DNA of 64,000 nucleotides from the NCBI GenBank assembly GCA_008534395.1, contig SHMQ01000011.1:11559-75558 (forward strand), given 5' to 3'. Positions 9,083 to 17,874 of this stretch are shown piece by piece; the stretch's first letter is position 1, and each line of letters begins with the position of its first letter. This DNA is from Candidatus Acidulodesulfobacterium acidiphilum. Lineage in GTDB: Bacteria > SZUA-79 > Acidulodesulfobacterales > Acidulodesulfobacteraceae. The notes beneath the pieces were generated by a model. It ran no database searches, was not told where the DNA came from, and was given only the letters and a program-made list of their open reading frames with translations. Made by a program: the position numbers and the translations under genes.

Positions 9083-10276
9083 CTATCGCCCGCAATGACG
9101 AAGACTTATTTCTTTGTATTTTTGAAATACCTTTTCAAGCCTTTCTTTTTTAACCTCCAATAAAATATCGTCGTTAAATTTAGAAGCTTTAGTAAAAGGT
9201 CTCGGCGAATATTTGAATGCGAAAATAGAACTAAACTCCGCTTCTTCTATTAATTTTAATGTATCTTCAAAATCTTCTTCGGTTTCACCCGGAAAACCTA
9301 CTATTATGTCTGTAGAAATAGAAATATCCGGATGCCCGTTCTTTAATTTGCGGACGAGTTTTAAATAGTCGGCATTGGTATATCCTCTGTTCATCATTGC
9401 AAGTATTTTATCCGAGCCGGATTGAACCGGAAGATGAATTTCTTTTGTAATTTTATCATTGCCGCAGACCGTGTCTATTAATTTATCGTTGAAATCCTTA
9501 GGATGAGATGTTAAAAATTTAATTTTAAAAGACCCTTCTATTCCGGACGCCGCATTTAATAAAAAACAAAAGTCTTTCTTGCAGTCGTCCGGCGACATGT
9601 AAGAATTAACGTTTTGACCTAAAAGAGTAATCTCTGTAGCACCTTTATCTATGAGATTTTTAACGGTCTTATATATAATGTCTATAGGAATAGACCTTTC
9701 TCTTCCCCGCACGTAAGGCACTATACAGTATGAACAAAAATTATTGCACCCTTCCGTTATTTTTACGGATGCGGTTCCGTCGTTTTCCGGCTTTTTGCCG
9801 TAAAAATATTCTTCGATTTTTTTGGCGTTTTCTAAATATTCCTCCGGCCGTTCCGTTAAGGAATAATTTTGGCTTGTTTCGTTTGAACCGCCTGTATCGT
9901 TGACGGCTGTATTATTTATAAGTATATCGGGAATGGAAAAAATTTCTTCCGGGGCGAAACAGTAATCGAAATATATACTGCCGTTTTGTTCTTTTTTCAG
10001 CTTAATCTGTTTAGCAAAACACCCTGCAAGAACTATTTTTTTATCGGCATAGTTTTTTTTAAGCCTTCCAAGTTCGGAAATTACTTTATGGTCGGCATTA
10101 TCCCTTACGCTGCATGTATTGAAAACCACTATGTCGGCGTCTTCGACCGAGCCGGCTTTTTTAAATCCTTTTTTTACCAGCCCGTTTTCTATTAAATCCG
10201 AGTCGTGCACGTTCATCTGACAGCCGTATGTTTTAATGAAAAATCTATTATTTGCTTTAATCTTCGACGAGGTCAT
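9083..10276 (-). CDS. miaB: tRNA-2-methylthio-N6-dimethylallyladenosine synthase MiaB, lacking the TRAM domain
   Basis: MiaB is a radical-SAM methylthiotransferase that modifies A37 of tRNAs reading UNN codons. The N-terminal UPF0004 domain has YGCQMN and NTCSVRD cysteines plus a third Cys in LAGCFAKQ. The radical-SAM CxxxCxxC lies in EGCNNFCSYCIVPYVRGRE (about residue 175). At 397 residues it is shorter than the usual ~440. It stops just after the KERLEKVFQKYKEI segment, where a TRAM RNA-binding domain normally follows. The last codons (LRHCGR, stop) fall in a CGTCATTGCGGGCGAT sequence that looks like a dispersed repeat rather than MiaB code. The start overlaps the upstream HU/IHF gene by 20 bp. 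RimO or MtaB are less likely given the N-terminal motif YGCQMNVHDS. Confidence 0.88.
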   Translation of the reverse strand: MTSSKIKANNRFFIKTYGCQMNVHDSDLIENGLVKKGFKKAGSVEDADIVVFNTCSVRDNADHKVISELGRLKKNYADKKIVLAGCFAKQIKLKKEQNGSIYFDYCFAPEEIFSIPDILINNTAVNDTGGSNETSQNYSLTERPEEYLENAKKIEEYFYGKKPENDGTASVKITEGCNNFCSYCIVPYVRGRERSIPIDIIYKTVKNLIDKGATEITLLGQNVNSYMSPDDCKKDFCFLLNAASGIEGSFKIKFLTSHPKDFNDKLIDTVCGNDKITKEIHLPVQSGSDKILAMMNRGYTNADYLKLVRKLKNGHPDISISTDIIVGFPGETEEDFEDTLKLIEEAEFSSIFAFKYSPRPFTKASKFNDDILLEVKKERLEKVFQKYKEISLRHCGR

Positions 10277-10535
10277 TTTTATAAATTTTACTAACTTTAA
10301 ACTGAGGAACTACTTTTTTATCTACCTCTATTTTTTCTCCGGTTTTGGGATTTCTGCCGGTATAAGTATCGTATTCCTTAACGAAAAAACTCCCAAATCC
10401 CCTGATTTCTATTCTTTTACCCTGAATTAAAGTTTCTTTAATTTCATTAATTATAGTATCGATTATTCTGTCAGCCAATTTAATTGGTATATTGTTTTTA
10501 GAAGCGAATTTTTCCGTAAATTGAGCTTTATTCAT
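10257..10535 (-). CDS. HU/IHF family nucleoid DNA-binding protein
   Basis: The 92-residue protein has the full HU/IHF fold: N-terminal helices and the signature RIEIRGFGSFFVKEY. The DNA-intercalating beta-arm GRNPKTGEKI follows (Pro at the tip). The C-terminal PQFKVSKIYKN completes it. The family forms dimers that bend DNA. The GFGSF and GRNPKTG forms are shared by HU and IHF subunits, and sequence alone does not decide which this is; the arm is IHF-like. Its 3' end overlaps the start of miaB by 20 bp, so the two are probably coupled. Confidence 0.9.
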   Translation of the reverse strand: MNKAQFTEKFASKNNIPIKLADRIIDTIINEIKETLIQGKRIEIRGFGSFFVKEYDTYTGRNPKTGEKIEVDKKVVPQFKVSKIYKNDLVED

Positions 10536-10684
10536 TTAATCGTAACCTCGAAGAGATAATTTAGTTTATAGTTTATTATATTATTATATAATTTTAAATA
10601 ATTTATTTTATATTTACATTGCAGATACCTTATATTAATCTTAACTTTAGAATATTTATATATGCGGAATAGTTTTTTAGTTTA

Positions 10685-13009
10685 TCACATAAGAACGTCG
10701 GGGTCAACATCTACGACAATTTTTCTAGAAGAAAAACTTTTAAAGAGATTAGCGTCCATTTTTAAGGCCGATGCGAGTTTATGCAGATTTGCCGCAGGCG
10801 GAGGCGATTTTAAAATTAGCTGATACCTGTAGTCGTTATCTATTTTCTCTATTGGGCAAGGCGAAGGTCCCAAAATACTTATATTGCCGTTAACGCCGCC
10901 GGAAAAATCGCCGGATTTTATTTTTATATCTATAATATTTTCGATGCTTTTTTTTAGGTTTAAAGCGGTTTCTATCAGAGCGTCGATATTTTTATCGGTT
11001 AGTTTCAGGGCAATTATCTTAGAATAAGGCGGATATCCATATTCTTTGCGTATATCAAGTTCTTTTTCGTAAAATCCTTTTATATCGTGAGCCGCAGTAT
11101 ATCTTAGCAAGTAGTTATCCGGTATAAAAGTCTGAACGGCTATTTTGCCTTTATCCGTTCCCCTGCCGGCTCTTCCGGCTACCTGCGTTAGTATTTGAAA
11201 AGCTTTTTCTGCGCTTCTAAAGTCGGGCAGATTAAGCAGGCTGTCGGCAAAAATTACCACCACGAGACCGACGTCGGGAAAATCATGCCCTTTGGCTATA
11301 ATTTGCGTGCCTATTAGTATGTCTATTTTCTTATCGTGCATTTTTTTAAAAATTTCTGCGCCTGTTTTACCTTTTTTTGCGATATCCGAATCTATTCTCT
11401 CTATTATTATCCCGTTTTTTTCGCCGTTTAATTCATTTAAGGTCATGTCTAAGTCTCCGCAGGCATCTTTATATTCGTAAGAACTGCGGGAATAGTTTGA
11501 AAATAAAGACTTAACGTGTTCTTCCAATTTTTGTACGCCTATGCCGTAAGGTTCTATAGTATCCATGCCGCATTCCGGGCAGAGTTTTGGAACTTTTTCT
11601 TTATAGCCGCAATAATGGCATTCTAATATTTCCTGCGATATATCGGTATGAATTTCCTTTTTCCTTCCGTCTTTATGTTTATGGTAAACCAAAGATATAG
11701 CGCAATTTTTACATAAAAATTGATGTCCGCAAGAAGTGCATATTAAAAACGTGGAAAATCCCCTTCTGTTTAGAAACAGCAAAACCTGCTTTCGGGCTAA
11801 GATGTTTTCGGTTATTAATTTAATAGTTTCTTCCGATAAAATTTTATCTTTAAATTCTTTTTTGGTAAGCGTTTTAAATTCGGATTTTAAATTTATAAGC
11901 TGTATATCAGGGAGCGTTTTGCCTTTAACCCTGTTTTTTATATAAATATATTCATATTTTTTTAATACGGAGGCATTATAATAAGACTCTAAAGAAGGCG
12001 TAGCGGAACCGAGTATGCATACCGAGGAAGTTTTCTTAGCTATCATAACCGCAACGTCCCTTGCATTATAAAGAAGACCCGACTGCTGCTTATAAGAACC
12101 GTCGTGCTCTTCGTCGATTATTATAAGTCCGGGATTTATTAAAGGAGAAAAAACTGCCGATCTGGCGCCCAGAATTAGCTTGACGCCGCCGTTCATTATC
12201 CTGAAATGGTTTATTAGCTTTTCTTTTCTTGAAATTTTACTGTGAAATACCGCAAATGCATTTTGTTTTATTAGGTTTTCAAAACGTTTTTTTATAAGAT
12301 AAATAAACTGGTTCGTTATAAAAATTTCGGGAACGGTAATTATAATCTGTTTATTTAAAGACAATACATAATCTATAAGATTGAAATATACTTCGGTTTT
12401 ACCGCTTGCCGTAACGCCGTGAAGCAGAAAAGTTTTATAAAATCCGTTTGATATATATTCTTTTATGAAATTTACGGCGTTTTCCTGGTCTTTAGTAAGT
12501 TCGTATTCAGCTTTTGAAAGGAAGCCGTTTACCGGTTGTCTCTCTGAGTTTAAAATATCGGGATTATTTTCTTTAAGGAGATGCTTTTCCTGTTTTGAAA
12601 CATCGGCGGGACTTTGATTAAAACTTTCGGCCTCTTCAAAGTATTTATCGAGCAGGTCGAATCTTTTTACGTCTATAGACGGCAAAACGGCATCAAAAAC
12701 GCCGGATATATTTTCGTGATAATATCCGGCTAAAAAATTAAAAATATCTTTACGCGATTCCGTAAAAAAAGTTGCCTTTGAAATACGCAATACATTTTTT
12801 AATTTTATAGGTTTACTATCTTTTACACTTTCCTTTTCTTCATCGTCGGTTTTTTTTATTCCGTAAATAAACCCGTAAACGGTTCTGTTTTTTAACTGAA
12901 CAAGCACTGCCCTGCCGGTTTCCGCTTCGCTATTAAGATCATCGGGTATTATATAGGTAAACTTTATATCCGTTCCGCTTTTAGGTATAACAATCTCTGC
13001 CGTGGTCAT
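10685..13009 (-). CDS. priA: Primosomal replication restart helicase PriA
   Basis: PriA is a superfamily 2 3'-5' DNA helicase that reloads the replisome at stalled forks. The 774-residue protein has an N-terminal 3'-DNA-binding domain and Walker A LLHGVTASGKTEVYF (about residue 195). The DEEH box follows in IIDEEHDGSYKQ, then LGSATPSLES (motif III). The Zn-binding insert has paired cysteines: CTSCGHQFLCKNC and then CHYCGY…LCPECG. Motifs V/VI are present as IGTQIIAKGHDFP and TQVAGRAGRG. The length is normal. It is followed by a gap holding a palindromic repeat and does not overlap its neighbours. Confidence 0.97.
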   Translation of the reverse strand: MTTAEIVIPKSGTDIKFTYIIPDDLNSEAETGRAVLVQLKNRTVYGFIYGIKKTDDEEKESVKDSKPIKLKNVLRISKATFFTESRKDIFNFLAGYYHENISGVFDAVLPSIDVKRFDLLDKYFEEAESFNQSPADVSKQEKHLLKENNPDILNSERQPVNGFLSKAEYELTKDQENAVNFIKEYISNGFYKTFLLHGVTASGKTEVYFNLIDYVLSLNKQIIITVPEIFITNQFIYLIKKRFENLIKQNAFAVFHSKISRKEKLINHFRIMNGGVKLILGARSAVFSPLINPGLIIIDEEHDGSYKQQSGLLYNARDVAVMIAKKTSSVCILGSATPSLESYYNASVLKKYEYIYIKNRVKGKTLPDIQLINLKSEFKTLTKKEFKDKILSEETIKLITENILARKQVLLFLNRRGFSTFLICTSCGHQFLCKNCAISLVYHKHKDGRKKEIHTDISQEILECHYCGYKEKVPKLCPECGMDTIEPYGIGVQKLEEHVKSLFSNYSRSSYEYKDACGDLDMTLNELNGEKNGIIIERIDSDIAKKGKTGAEIFKKMHDKKIDILIGTQIIAKGHDFPDVGLVVVIFADSLLNLPDFRSAEKAFQILTQVAGRAGRGTDKGKIAVQTFIPDNYLLRYTAAHDIKGFYEKELDIRKEYGYPPYSKIIALKLTDKNIDALIETALNLKKSIENIIDIKIKSGDFSGGVNGNISILGPSPCPIEKIDNDYRYQLILKSPPPAANLHKLASALKMDANLFKSFSSRKIVVDVDPDVLM

Positions 13010-13065
13010 AGTTTTATATTATAATATAAATGGAAAGAATATAAAACTACTTAACCCAACATAAG

Positions 13066-13152
13066 AAAAAGGCGTCAAATTAATTTTACGCAACATCTTT
13101 TATCGTTAATTATTTCTTTTTGTATGCGTAAAATAAAATCCGACGCCTTTTT
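13066..13152. repeat. Palindromic dispersed repeat, copy 1 (ACGC variant)
   Basis: The left arm AAAAAGGCGTCAAATT…TTTTACGCA and the right arm TGCGTAAAATAAAATCCGACGCCTTTTT are near-perfect inverted copies around an ~35-nt centre. The centre is shared with copy 2 at 16456. The element lies between priA and the SPASM radical-SAM gene. It looks like a non-autonomous REPIN- or MITE-like element; no transposase is present in the window. Confidence 0.85.
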
Positions 13153-13218
13153 CTAAAACATTTTTCTTATCATTATAGTATATTCAAGATGTTTTGTCGT
13201 TCTAGTGAAGGATTAAAG

Positions 13219-14676
13219 TTAATTATTATTTATATTTTTCTCGCTATCTTTATTTTTACCTCCGTTAAGCGGATACAGTTGTTTTCTATAATAATCTTCT
13301 TCGTTTAATTCTAATTTTTTGCCGTCGTAGGCAGTGAAATATTTACCGTTTCCAAATTCCGTTTCCCATACTTTGTCGGCAATTTTGCCGTAATTTTGGG
13401 AGTATTCGTCCATCTTGTCTTTAAGTTCCGTAATTATAGACTCTCCTCCTTCCTGCGCAGCCTTTGCTCCGCCTTCGGAAACTACTTTTCTTAGTATTTT
13501 GGGATGGTCTATTATCATGCATGGACGAAGCCTGTTCTTGACCCCCATCTGCTCTTTTCTGATTGATTTAAAATACATGGAGTTTAAAATTTCTTCCATA
13601 GATTTATCGAAAATATTGTCTGCGGCAAATTGGGCAAATACGCAAGGTTCTACTCCGCCGTTCGCGTTTACGTGAAGATATACGCGCCCGCCCGAAAGAC
13701 AACCGTGGGAAAGTACGCCGTCGTTCCAAAAGTCTGCAACCACTATCGGTTTTGTTTCCCTAATTTCTACTACCCTCTTTCTTCTAAAATTGCGCTGTTC
13801 CGGCGTAGGCATAAGATTTACGTCGGGTTCGCGTCCAATGGGTATATAATTAAAATACCAGCCCAGAAATGCTCCCTGTTTAATGTAAAAATCTATAAAT
13901 TCGTCGCTGACTATTACTTCGTTGTTATAGCGGGTAGCAGTCGCCGAAAATCCGAACAATACTCCGTTGTCTTTAAGGTTGTTCATAGCGGTTACTACTT
14001 TTTTAAAATGCCCCTTACCTCTTCTTTCATCCGTTTCATTCTCGAACCCTTCGACGCTAATGCACGGAAAAACGTTCCCAAGGTTAGACAATCTTTCCGC
14101 CGTTTTACCGTCTATAAGCGAACCGTTTGTATATATCTGAAAATAGCAGTCGTTATTTCTTTCCAGTATATCGAACAGGTCTTTTCTTACGAAAGGTTCT
14201 CCGCCCGATATAGTATAAAAGAATATGCCGAATTTTTTGCCTTCGTCGATAATTTCGTTAATTTTTTCAAAAGAAAGTTTATCGCTGCGGGTATAATTGG
14301 CGGAATAGCACCCGTAACATTTTAAATTGCAATGCATAGTCGGACTGATTACGTAAAAGAGGGGCGGATAAAATCCGTTTTTTTCTATAAACGCTTTTCT
14401 TCTGTCTCCGCTGAGCAAAAGAAAGTTTGAAATAAAATTATCCAGTATTCCTTGTTTTACGTTTTTAGATAAATGCGGAAACTTTCTTTTTAATCCGATA
14501 AAAATATGGTCGAAAAAAATTTTACCGGCAGGCGCTTCAAAATTATTTATTTTATCGGAAAGTTTAATTATAGTTTCGTCGCTTAATTTAGGCAATACAT
14601 AGTTGCCCGCAAAGTGAAACACGTTTTTTACGACCGAACTTTTAACCGACTGTTTAAACGAGGCTAATCTCTCCAT
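13219..14676 (-). CDS. Radical-SAM / SPASM-type protein of unknown substrate
   Basis: The 485-residue protein has the radical-SAM cluster motif CNLKCYGCYSA (CxxxCxxC, about residue 117) and the SAM-binding GGEP (TISGGEPFVRKD). A C-terminal SPASM-like region follows with HGCLSGGRVYLHVNANGG, VEPCVFA and RPCMI cysteines. An N-terminal helical domain of ~100 residues precedes the core. Members of this group include peptide-modifying and anaerobic maturation enzymes, but no precursor peptide or target enzyme gene is adjacent. Translation starts at an ATG 6 bp after a strong GGAGGGGG site. It is transcribed alone, with repeats on both sides. Confidence 0.8.
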   Translation of the reverse strand: MERLASFKQSVKSSVVKNVFHFAGNYVLPKLSDETIIKLSDKINNFEAPAGKIFFDHIFIGLKRKFPHLSKNVKQGILDNFISNFLLLSGDRRKAFIEKNGFYPPLFYVISPTMHCNLKCYGCYSANYTRSDKLSFEKINEIIDEGKKFGIFFYTISGGEPFVRKDLFDILERNNDCYFQIYTNGSLIDGKTAERLSNLGNVFPCISVEGFENETDERRGKGHFKKVVTAMNNLKDNGVLFGFSATATRYNNEVIVSDEFIDFYIKQGAFLGWYFNYIPIGREPDVNLMPTPEQRNFRRKRVVEIRETKPIVVADFWNDGVLSHGCLSGGRVYLHVNANGGVEPCVFAQFAADNIFDKSMEEILNSMYFKSIRKEQMGVKNRLRPCMIIDHPKILRKVVSEGGAKAAQEGGESIITELKDKMDEYSQNYGKIADKVWETEFGNGKYFTAYDGKKLELNEEDYYRKQLYPLNGGKNKDSEKNINNN

Positions 14677-14880
14677 TTCCCCCTCCTGATTTAATTATTT
14701 AATTGTTCATATTTTATAATTAAACTTTATATATCAATTAATTATATTAATTCAAGAAATTATTAAGCGTTTAAAACAGGTAAAATATTTATCGTTTCTA
14801 AATAATATTTTATCGCAGGTATTCAAAAAGTCAAGAACGAGGTTGCAATTTTAATTTTTTTTTGGGATAATTATTAAATA

Positions 14881-14907
14881 CGGTGACAGAATTCAATTCT
14901 GTTACCG
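14881..14907. repeat. Inverted repeat upstream of tRNA-Ala, copy A
   Basis: The unit reads CGGTGACAGAATT then CAATTCTGTTACCG, a near-perfect palindrome that can form a hairpin. A second copy follows after a 13-bp spacer at 14921. It lies between the divergent radical-SAM gene and the tRNA. Its function is unknown; a protein-binding site or a small repetitive element is possible. Confidence 0.8.
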
Positions 14908-14920
14908 TCACAAATTGAAA

Positions 14921-14946
14921 GTGACAGAATTCAATTCTGTTACCGT
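14921..14946. repeat. Inverted repeat upstream of tRNA-Ala, copy B
   Basis: This is the second copy of the palindrome at 14881, with the core GTGACAGAATTCAATTCTGT followed by TACCGT. It ends 17 bp before the first base of tRNA-Ala, within the region where the tRNA promoter would be expected. Confidence 0.8.
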
Positions 14947-14963
14947 TATGAATTGTTAAAAGT

Positions 14964-15039
14964 GGGGGGTTAGCTCAGTTGGTAGAGCGATGCCTTCGCA
15001 TGGCATAGGCCAGGGGTTCGAATCCCCTATCCTCCACCA
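14964..15039 (+). tRNA. tRNA-Ala (anticodon CGC)
   Basis: A full cloverleaf can be folded. The acceptor is GGGGGGT/ATCCTCC with the alanine identity pair G3-U70. The D arm is GCTCAGTTGGTAGAGC and the anticodon stem ATGCC/GGCAT with loop TTCGCAT (anticodon CGC). The T arm is AGGGG-TTCGAAT-CCCCT. The discriminator is A and the CCA is encoded. It reads the GCG codon. The gene is 76 nt and stands alone between two protein genes. No integrase or attachment-site duplication of its 3' end is visible nearby. Confidence 0.97.
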
Positions 15040-15126
15040 ATTATTTTTACATAATTAGTTATTGCAAATTATTTAGCAAAGGTCATTACCGGTAATATTT
15101 CTTCCAATCTTTAAAATCTAAATACT

Positions 15127-16413
15127 TTAAAATACTTTTTTTATCGCTTCCGAAATAATTGCAACTGTTTTGTCTAAGTCCGCTTTAGAATGTTTGGAGC
15201 TTACGAACATTGCTTCATATTGGGACGGAGCAATAAATAATCCTCCGTTTAATACAGAGGAGAAAAAATCTTTAAATCTGTTTGTATCGGATTTCATAAC
15301 GTCGTTAAAATTAAGAACTCCCCCGCTCTTAAAAAATATAGTCAGTATCGAAGAAATAGAATTTACGGTTATTTTGTCGTTAAAATTTTTAAGTTCGTTT
15401 TTTAAACCGTCTATTAAATAATTAGCGGAAGAATTAGCCTTAGATACGGCGTCGTCTCTTTCTATAGCTTTTAAAGTCGCAATGCCGGCGGCTACGCATA
15501 CCGGATTGCCGGATAAAGTACCGGCCTGATAAACAGGCCCAAGCGGAGATAGAAATTCCATTATGTCTTTTCTGCCGCCGAAAGCTCCTATAGGAAGTCC
15601 TCCTCCTATTATTTTACCGAGACAAGTAATATCCGGTTTTAAACCGAATAATCCCTGCGCTCCGCCGTTAGAAAGCCTGAAGCCCGTTATGACTTCGTCG
15701 AAAATGATTAGAGAACCGTTATCGTGAGCTAAATTTATTAATTCGTTTAAAAAACCTTCCTTAGGCAAAACGACGCCCATATTTGCCGCAACCGGTTCTA
15801 TTATAACAGCCGCTATCTCTTTTTTGTTCGCGGAAAAAAGTTCTTTAACCGATGATATATCGTTGTAAACAGCGACTAAAGTATCCTTTGAAAGGCTTTC
15901 CGTTATGCCGGCGCTTGAAGGAACGGACGTAGTCAGCGCTCCGGAGCCTGCTTTAACAAGCATAGAATCAGAATGTCCGTGATAGCATCCTTCAAATTTT
16001 ATAATTTTGCTTTTTCCTGTAAAACCCCTTGCAAGCCTTAGTGCGCTCATAACGGCTTCCGTTCCGGAATTTACCAGCCTGACGGACTCTATGGACGGAA
16101 AATGCTTATTTATTAAATCGGCAAGTTCGATTTCGGCTTCCGTCGTGGCGCCGAAACTGAAACCTTCCGACGCGGCGGACCAGACGGCTTTGACTACTCT
16201 TTCGTCGGCGTGTCCAAGGAGCATAGGGCCGTAAGACATTACGTAATCAATATATTCGTTTCCGTCTATATCGTAAATTTTATCGTCTTTAGCCTTTTTT
16301 ACGATTATCGGCGATAACCCGACTGATTTAAATGCCCTGACCGGACTGTTAACGCCTCCGGGCATAAGCAATTCTGCATGTTTTACCGCTTCTAAGCTTT
16401 TATCTCGTTTCAT
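15127..16413 (-). CDS. hemL: Glutamate-1-semialdehyde 2,1-aminomutase
   Basis: HemL is the PLP enzyme that converts glutamate-1-semialdehyde to 5-aminolevulinate in the C5 tetrapyrrole pathway. The 428-residue protein has the family start PGGVNSPVRAFKSVG and the substrate loop NSGTEAVMSALRLARG. It also has YHGHSDSMLV, FDEVITGFRLS and the PLP-lysine region CLGKIIGGGLPIGAFGG (Lys about 265). Length is typical. An AAGGGA site lies 8 bp before the ATG. It is monocistronic as far as the window shows, with a palindromic repeat just upstream. Confidence 0.97.
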   Translation of the reverse strand: MKRDKSLEAVKHAELLMPGGVNSPVRAFKSVGLSPIIVKKAKDDKIYDIDGNEYIDYVMSYGPMLLGHADERVVKAVWSAASEGFSFGATTEAEIELADLINKHFPSIESVRLVNSGTEAVMSALRLARGFTGKSKIIKFEGCYHGHSDSMLVKAGSGALTTSVPSSAGITESLSKDTLVAVYNDISSVKELFSANKKEIAAVIIEPVAANMGVVLPKEGFLNELINLAHDNGSLIIFDEVITGFRLSNGGAQGLFGLKPDITCLGKIIGGGLPIGAFGGRKDIMEFLSPLGPVYQAGTLSGNPVCVAAGIATLKAIERDDAVSKANSSANYLIDGLKNELKNFNDKITVNSISSILTIFFKSGGVLNFNDVMKSDTNRFKDFFSSVLNGGLFIAPSQYEAMFVSSKHSKADLDKTVAIISEAIKKVF

Positions 16414-16455
16414 AAAATTCCCTTTAAATTTTTTTTAAAATAAACAATGATATAG

Positions 16456-16556
16456 AAAAAGGTGTCAGATTAATTTTACGCAACGTCTTTTATAGTTAAT
16501 TGTTTTTTTTCGTATGCGTAAAATAAAATCCGACACCTTTTTCTTGACGCCTTTTT
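16456..16556. repeat. Palindromic dispersed repeat, copy 2 (ACGC variant)
   Basis: The left arm AAAAAGGTGTCAGATT…TTTTACGCA (16456-16482) pairs with TGCGTAAAATAAAATCCGACACCTTTTTC (16515-16543). An extra half-copy TTGACGCCTTTTTC follows. The central spacer is nearly the same as in copy 1 at 13066. It lies between hemL and the alpha/beta hydrolase gene. Confidence 0.88.
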
Positions 16557-16604
16557 CATATATTCGATATTCAATAAGTTTTTGTGTTGTATTTATATTG
16601 ATTA

Positions 16605-17708
16605 TTATAAAAATTTCCTTCCGTTTTTATTGCTTTTTATATTTTTTTTAACGGCGTTTTTATCGTATTTTGGCAGATAAGGAGCAAAAAACTTAAAAAC
16701 TTCCATATTCCAGCCCGGAAGCACGACGTGACCGCTGTTTTTCGCGACAAAAAGCTTTTTCTTCGATTTAATCATTTTATAGACTACCAAAGTGCCTTTA
16801 GGCGGACAGTCCTCATCTTTAAGTCCTATGCCTATCATTACCGGAACTTTTATCCATTTTGCAAAGTGTTTGGTATCCACGTAATATAAAGAGCGCATAA
16901 CTTTAGATTTGTCGTCCGGATGTTTTTTTAGAAAAGCCTTAACTTCCATATAAGGACCCATTTTTGCGAGCGGCATCTGTACCGGAATATCGCTTAAAAA
17001 CGGAACGTCCCCAGCTGCAGCGGTAACGTGTTTATCGATAGCGGCGTCTATTAAAGACAGCCCTCCGCCCATACTTCCGCCGGTAACAAAAATATACTTA
17101 TTGTTTATATCTTTATAGTGTTCAAGGAATCTTAAAGATGCAAGGGAATCCATAACTATTTTAACCATAGAAAAACTTTTTACGTGAAGAATTCCGTTAG
17201 TCATAAGACCCGGAAAACCGGGATGATAAACCGTCGCGCTTCTGCCGTGACCCCTTAGGTCAATCGAAAGAGCGGCATATCCCCTTCTTGCAAAAAAATG
17301 CGCCCAGCCCGGCGTTCCATAAGAGCCGTAGCCGTGCAGAAGCAGAACCCCCGGATATTTTTTTCCTTTGACCCCGTAAGGAATTGCGAAGTAACCCTTC
17401 AGCTGAAGCCCGTCGTAAGAAGTAAGGGTTAGGCTGTATGTTTCTATTTTATTAATTTTATCGTTATAAAGCGGCCTTAAAGAATAAATGACTTTTTCGG
17501 TGCGAAGATGGGCGTACATTTTATGCCAAAATTTTTTAAATTTTTGATATCTAGTAAGTTTAATTTTAGAAATTTTTGATTTTGAGGCAGATGTAGAGGC
17601 GTTAGGTTTTGCGTTAAAATTTTTATACAGCAGCGTTCCTGCGGCTAAAACGACTGCGACTATTAATAATATTATTAATACGGTTTTATTTTTGTTATTT
17701 GTTTTCAT
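16605..17708 (-). CDS. Membrane-anchored alpha/beta hydrolase
   Basis: The catalytic fold is clear. The oxyanion region is VLLLHGYGSYG, then SIDLRGHGRSA. The nucleophile elbow is GGSMGG, the acid lies in GIGLKDEDCPP and the catalytic His in NSGHVVLPG. The family resembles acetyl-xylan-esterase/dienelactone-type hydrolases; the substrate is unknown. I place the start at the ATG of MKTNNKNK, 25 codons inside a longer open frame, because that puts a Lys-rich head directly before one N-terminal hydrophobic anchor (VLIILLIVAVVLAAGTLLY). The enzyme domain then faces the periplasm. No convincing ribosome binding site supports either start. Confidence 0.8.
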   Translation of the reverse strand: MKTNNKNKTVLIILLIVAVVLAAGTLLYKNFNAKPNASTSASKSKISKIKLTRYQKFKKFWHKMYAHLRTEKVIYSLRPLYNDKINKIETYSLTLTSYDGLQLKGYFAIPYGVKGKKYPGVLLLHGYGSYGTPGWAHFFARRGYAALSIDLRGHGRSATVYHPGFPGLMTNGILHVKSFSMVKIVMDSLASLRFLEHYKDINNKYIFVTGGSMGGGLSLIDAAIDKHVTAAAGDVPFLSDIPVQMPLAKMGPYMEVKAFLKKHPDDKSKVMRSLYYVDTKHFAKWIKVPVMIGIGLKDEDCPPKGTLVVYKMIKSKKKLFVAKNSGHVVLPGWNMEVFKFFAPYLPKYDKNAVKKNIKSNKNGRKFL

Positions 17709-17774
17709 AATAAATTTTTCTAATTTTTGTATTTGTATATATATATTGTTAAGATTAATATAAAGAATCATATA

Positions 17775-17825
17775 AAAAGGCATCTATGAATTTAAATTTA
17801 TTCAATTTATTCATAGATGCCTTTT
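17775..17825 (-). terminator. Intrinsic terminator of the cytochrome c gene (bidirectional hairpin)
   Basis: AAAAGGCATCTATGAA (17775-17790) and its exact inverted copy TTCATAGATGCCTTTT (17810-17825) enclose an AT-rich loop, giving a 16-bp stem with a T run on the minus strand. It lies 50 bp after the stop of the minus-strand cytochrome gene. It just overlaps the unused upstream part of the hydrolase open frame. Confidence 0.85.
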
Positions 17826-17874
17826 ATTGTTATTTATGTTAATTAATTTTGCGCGATGATACGATTGTAAAAAC

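Noticed and set aside
13630-14325. Long open frame on the plus strand (231 codons)
   Set aside because: It lies wholly antisense to the radical-SAM/SPASM gene, which has clear motifs and a strong ribosome binding site; the plus-strand translation shows no family features.
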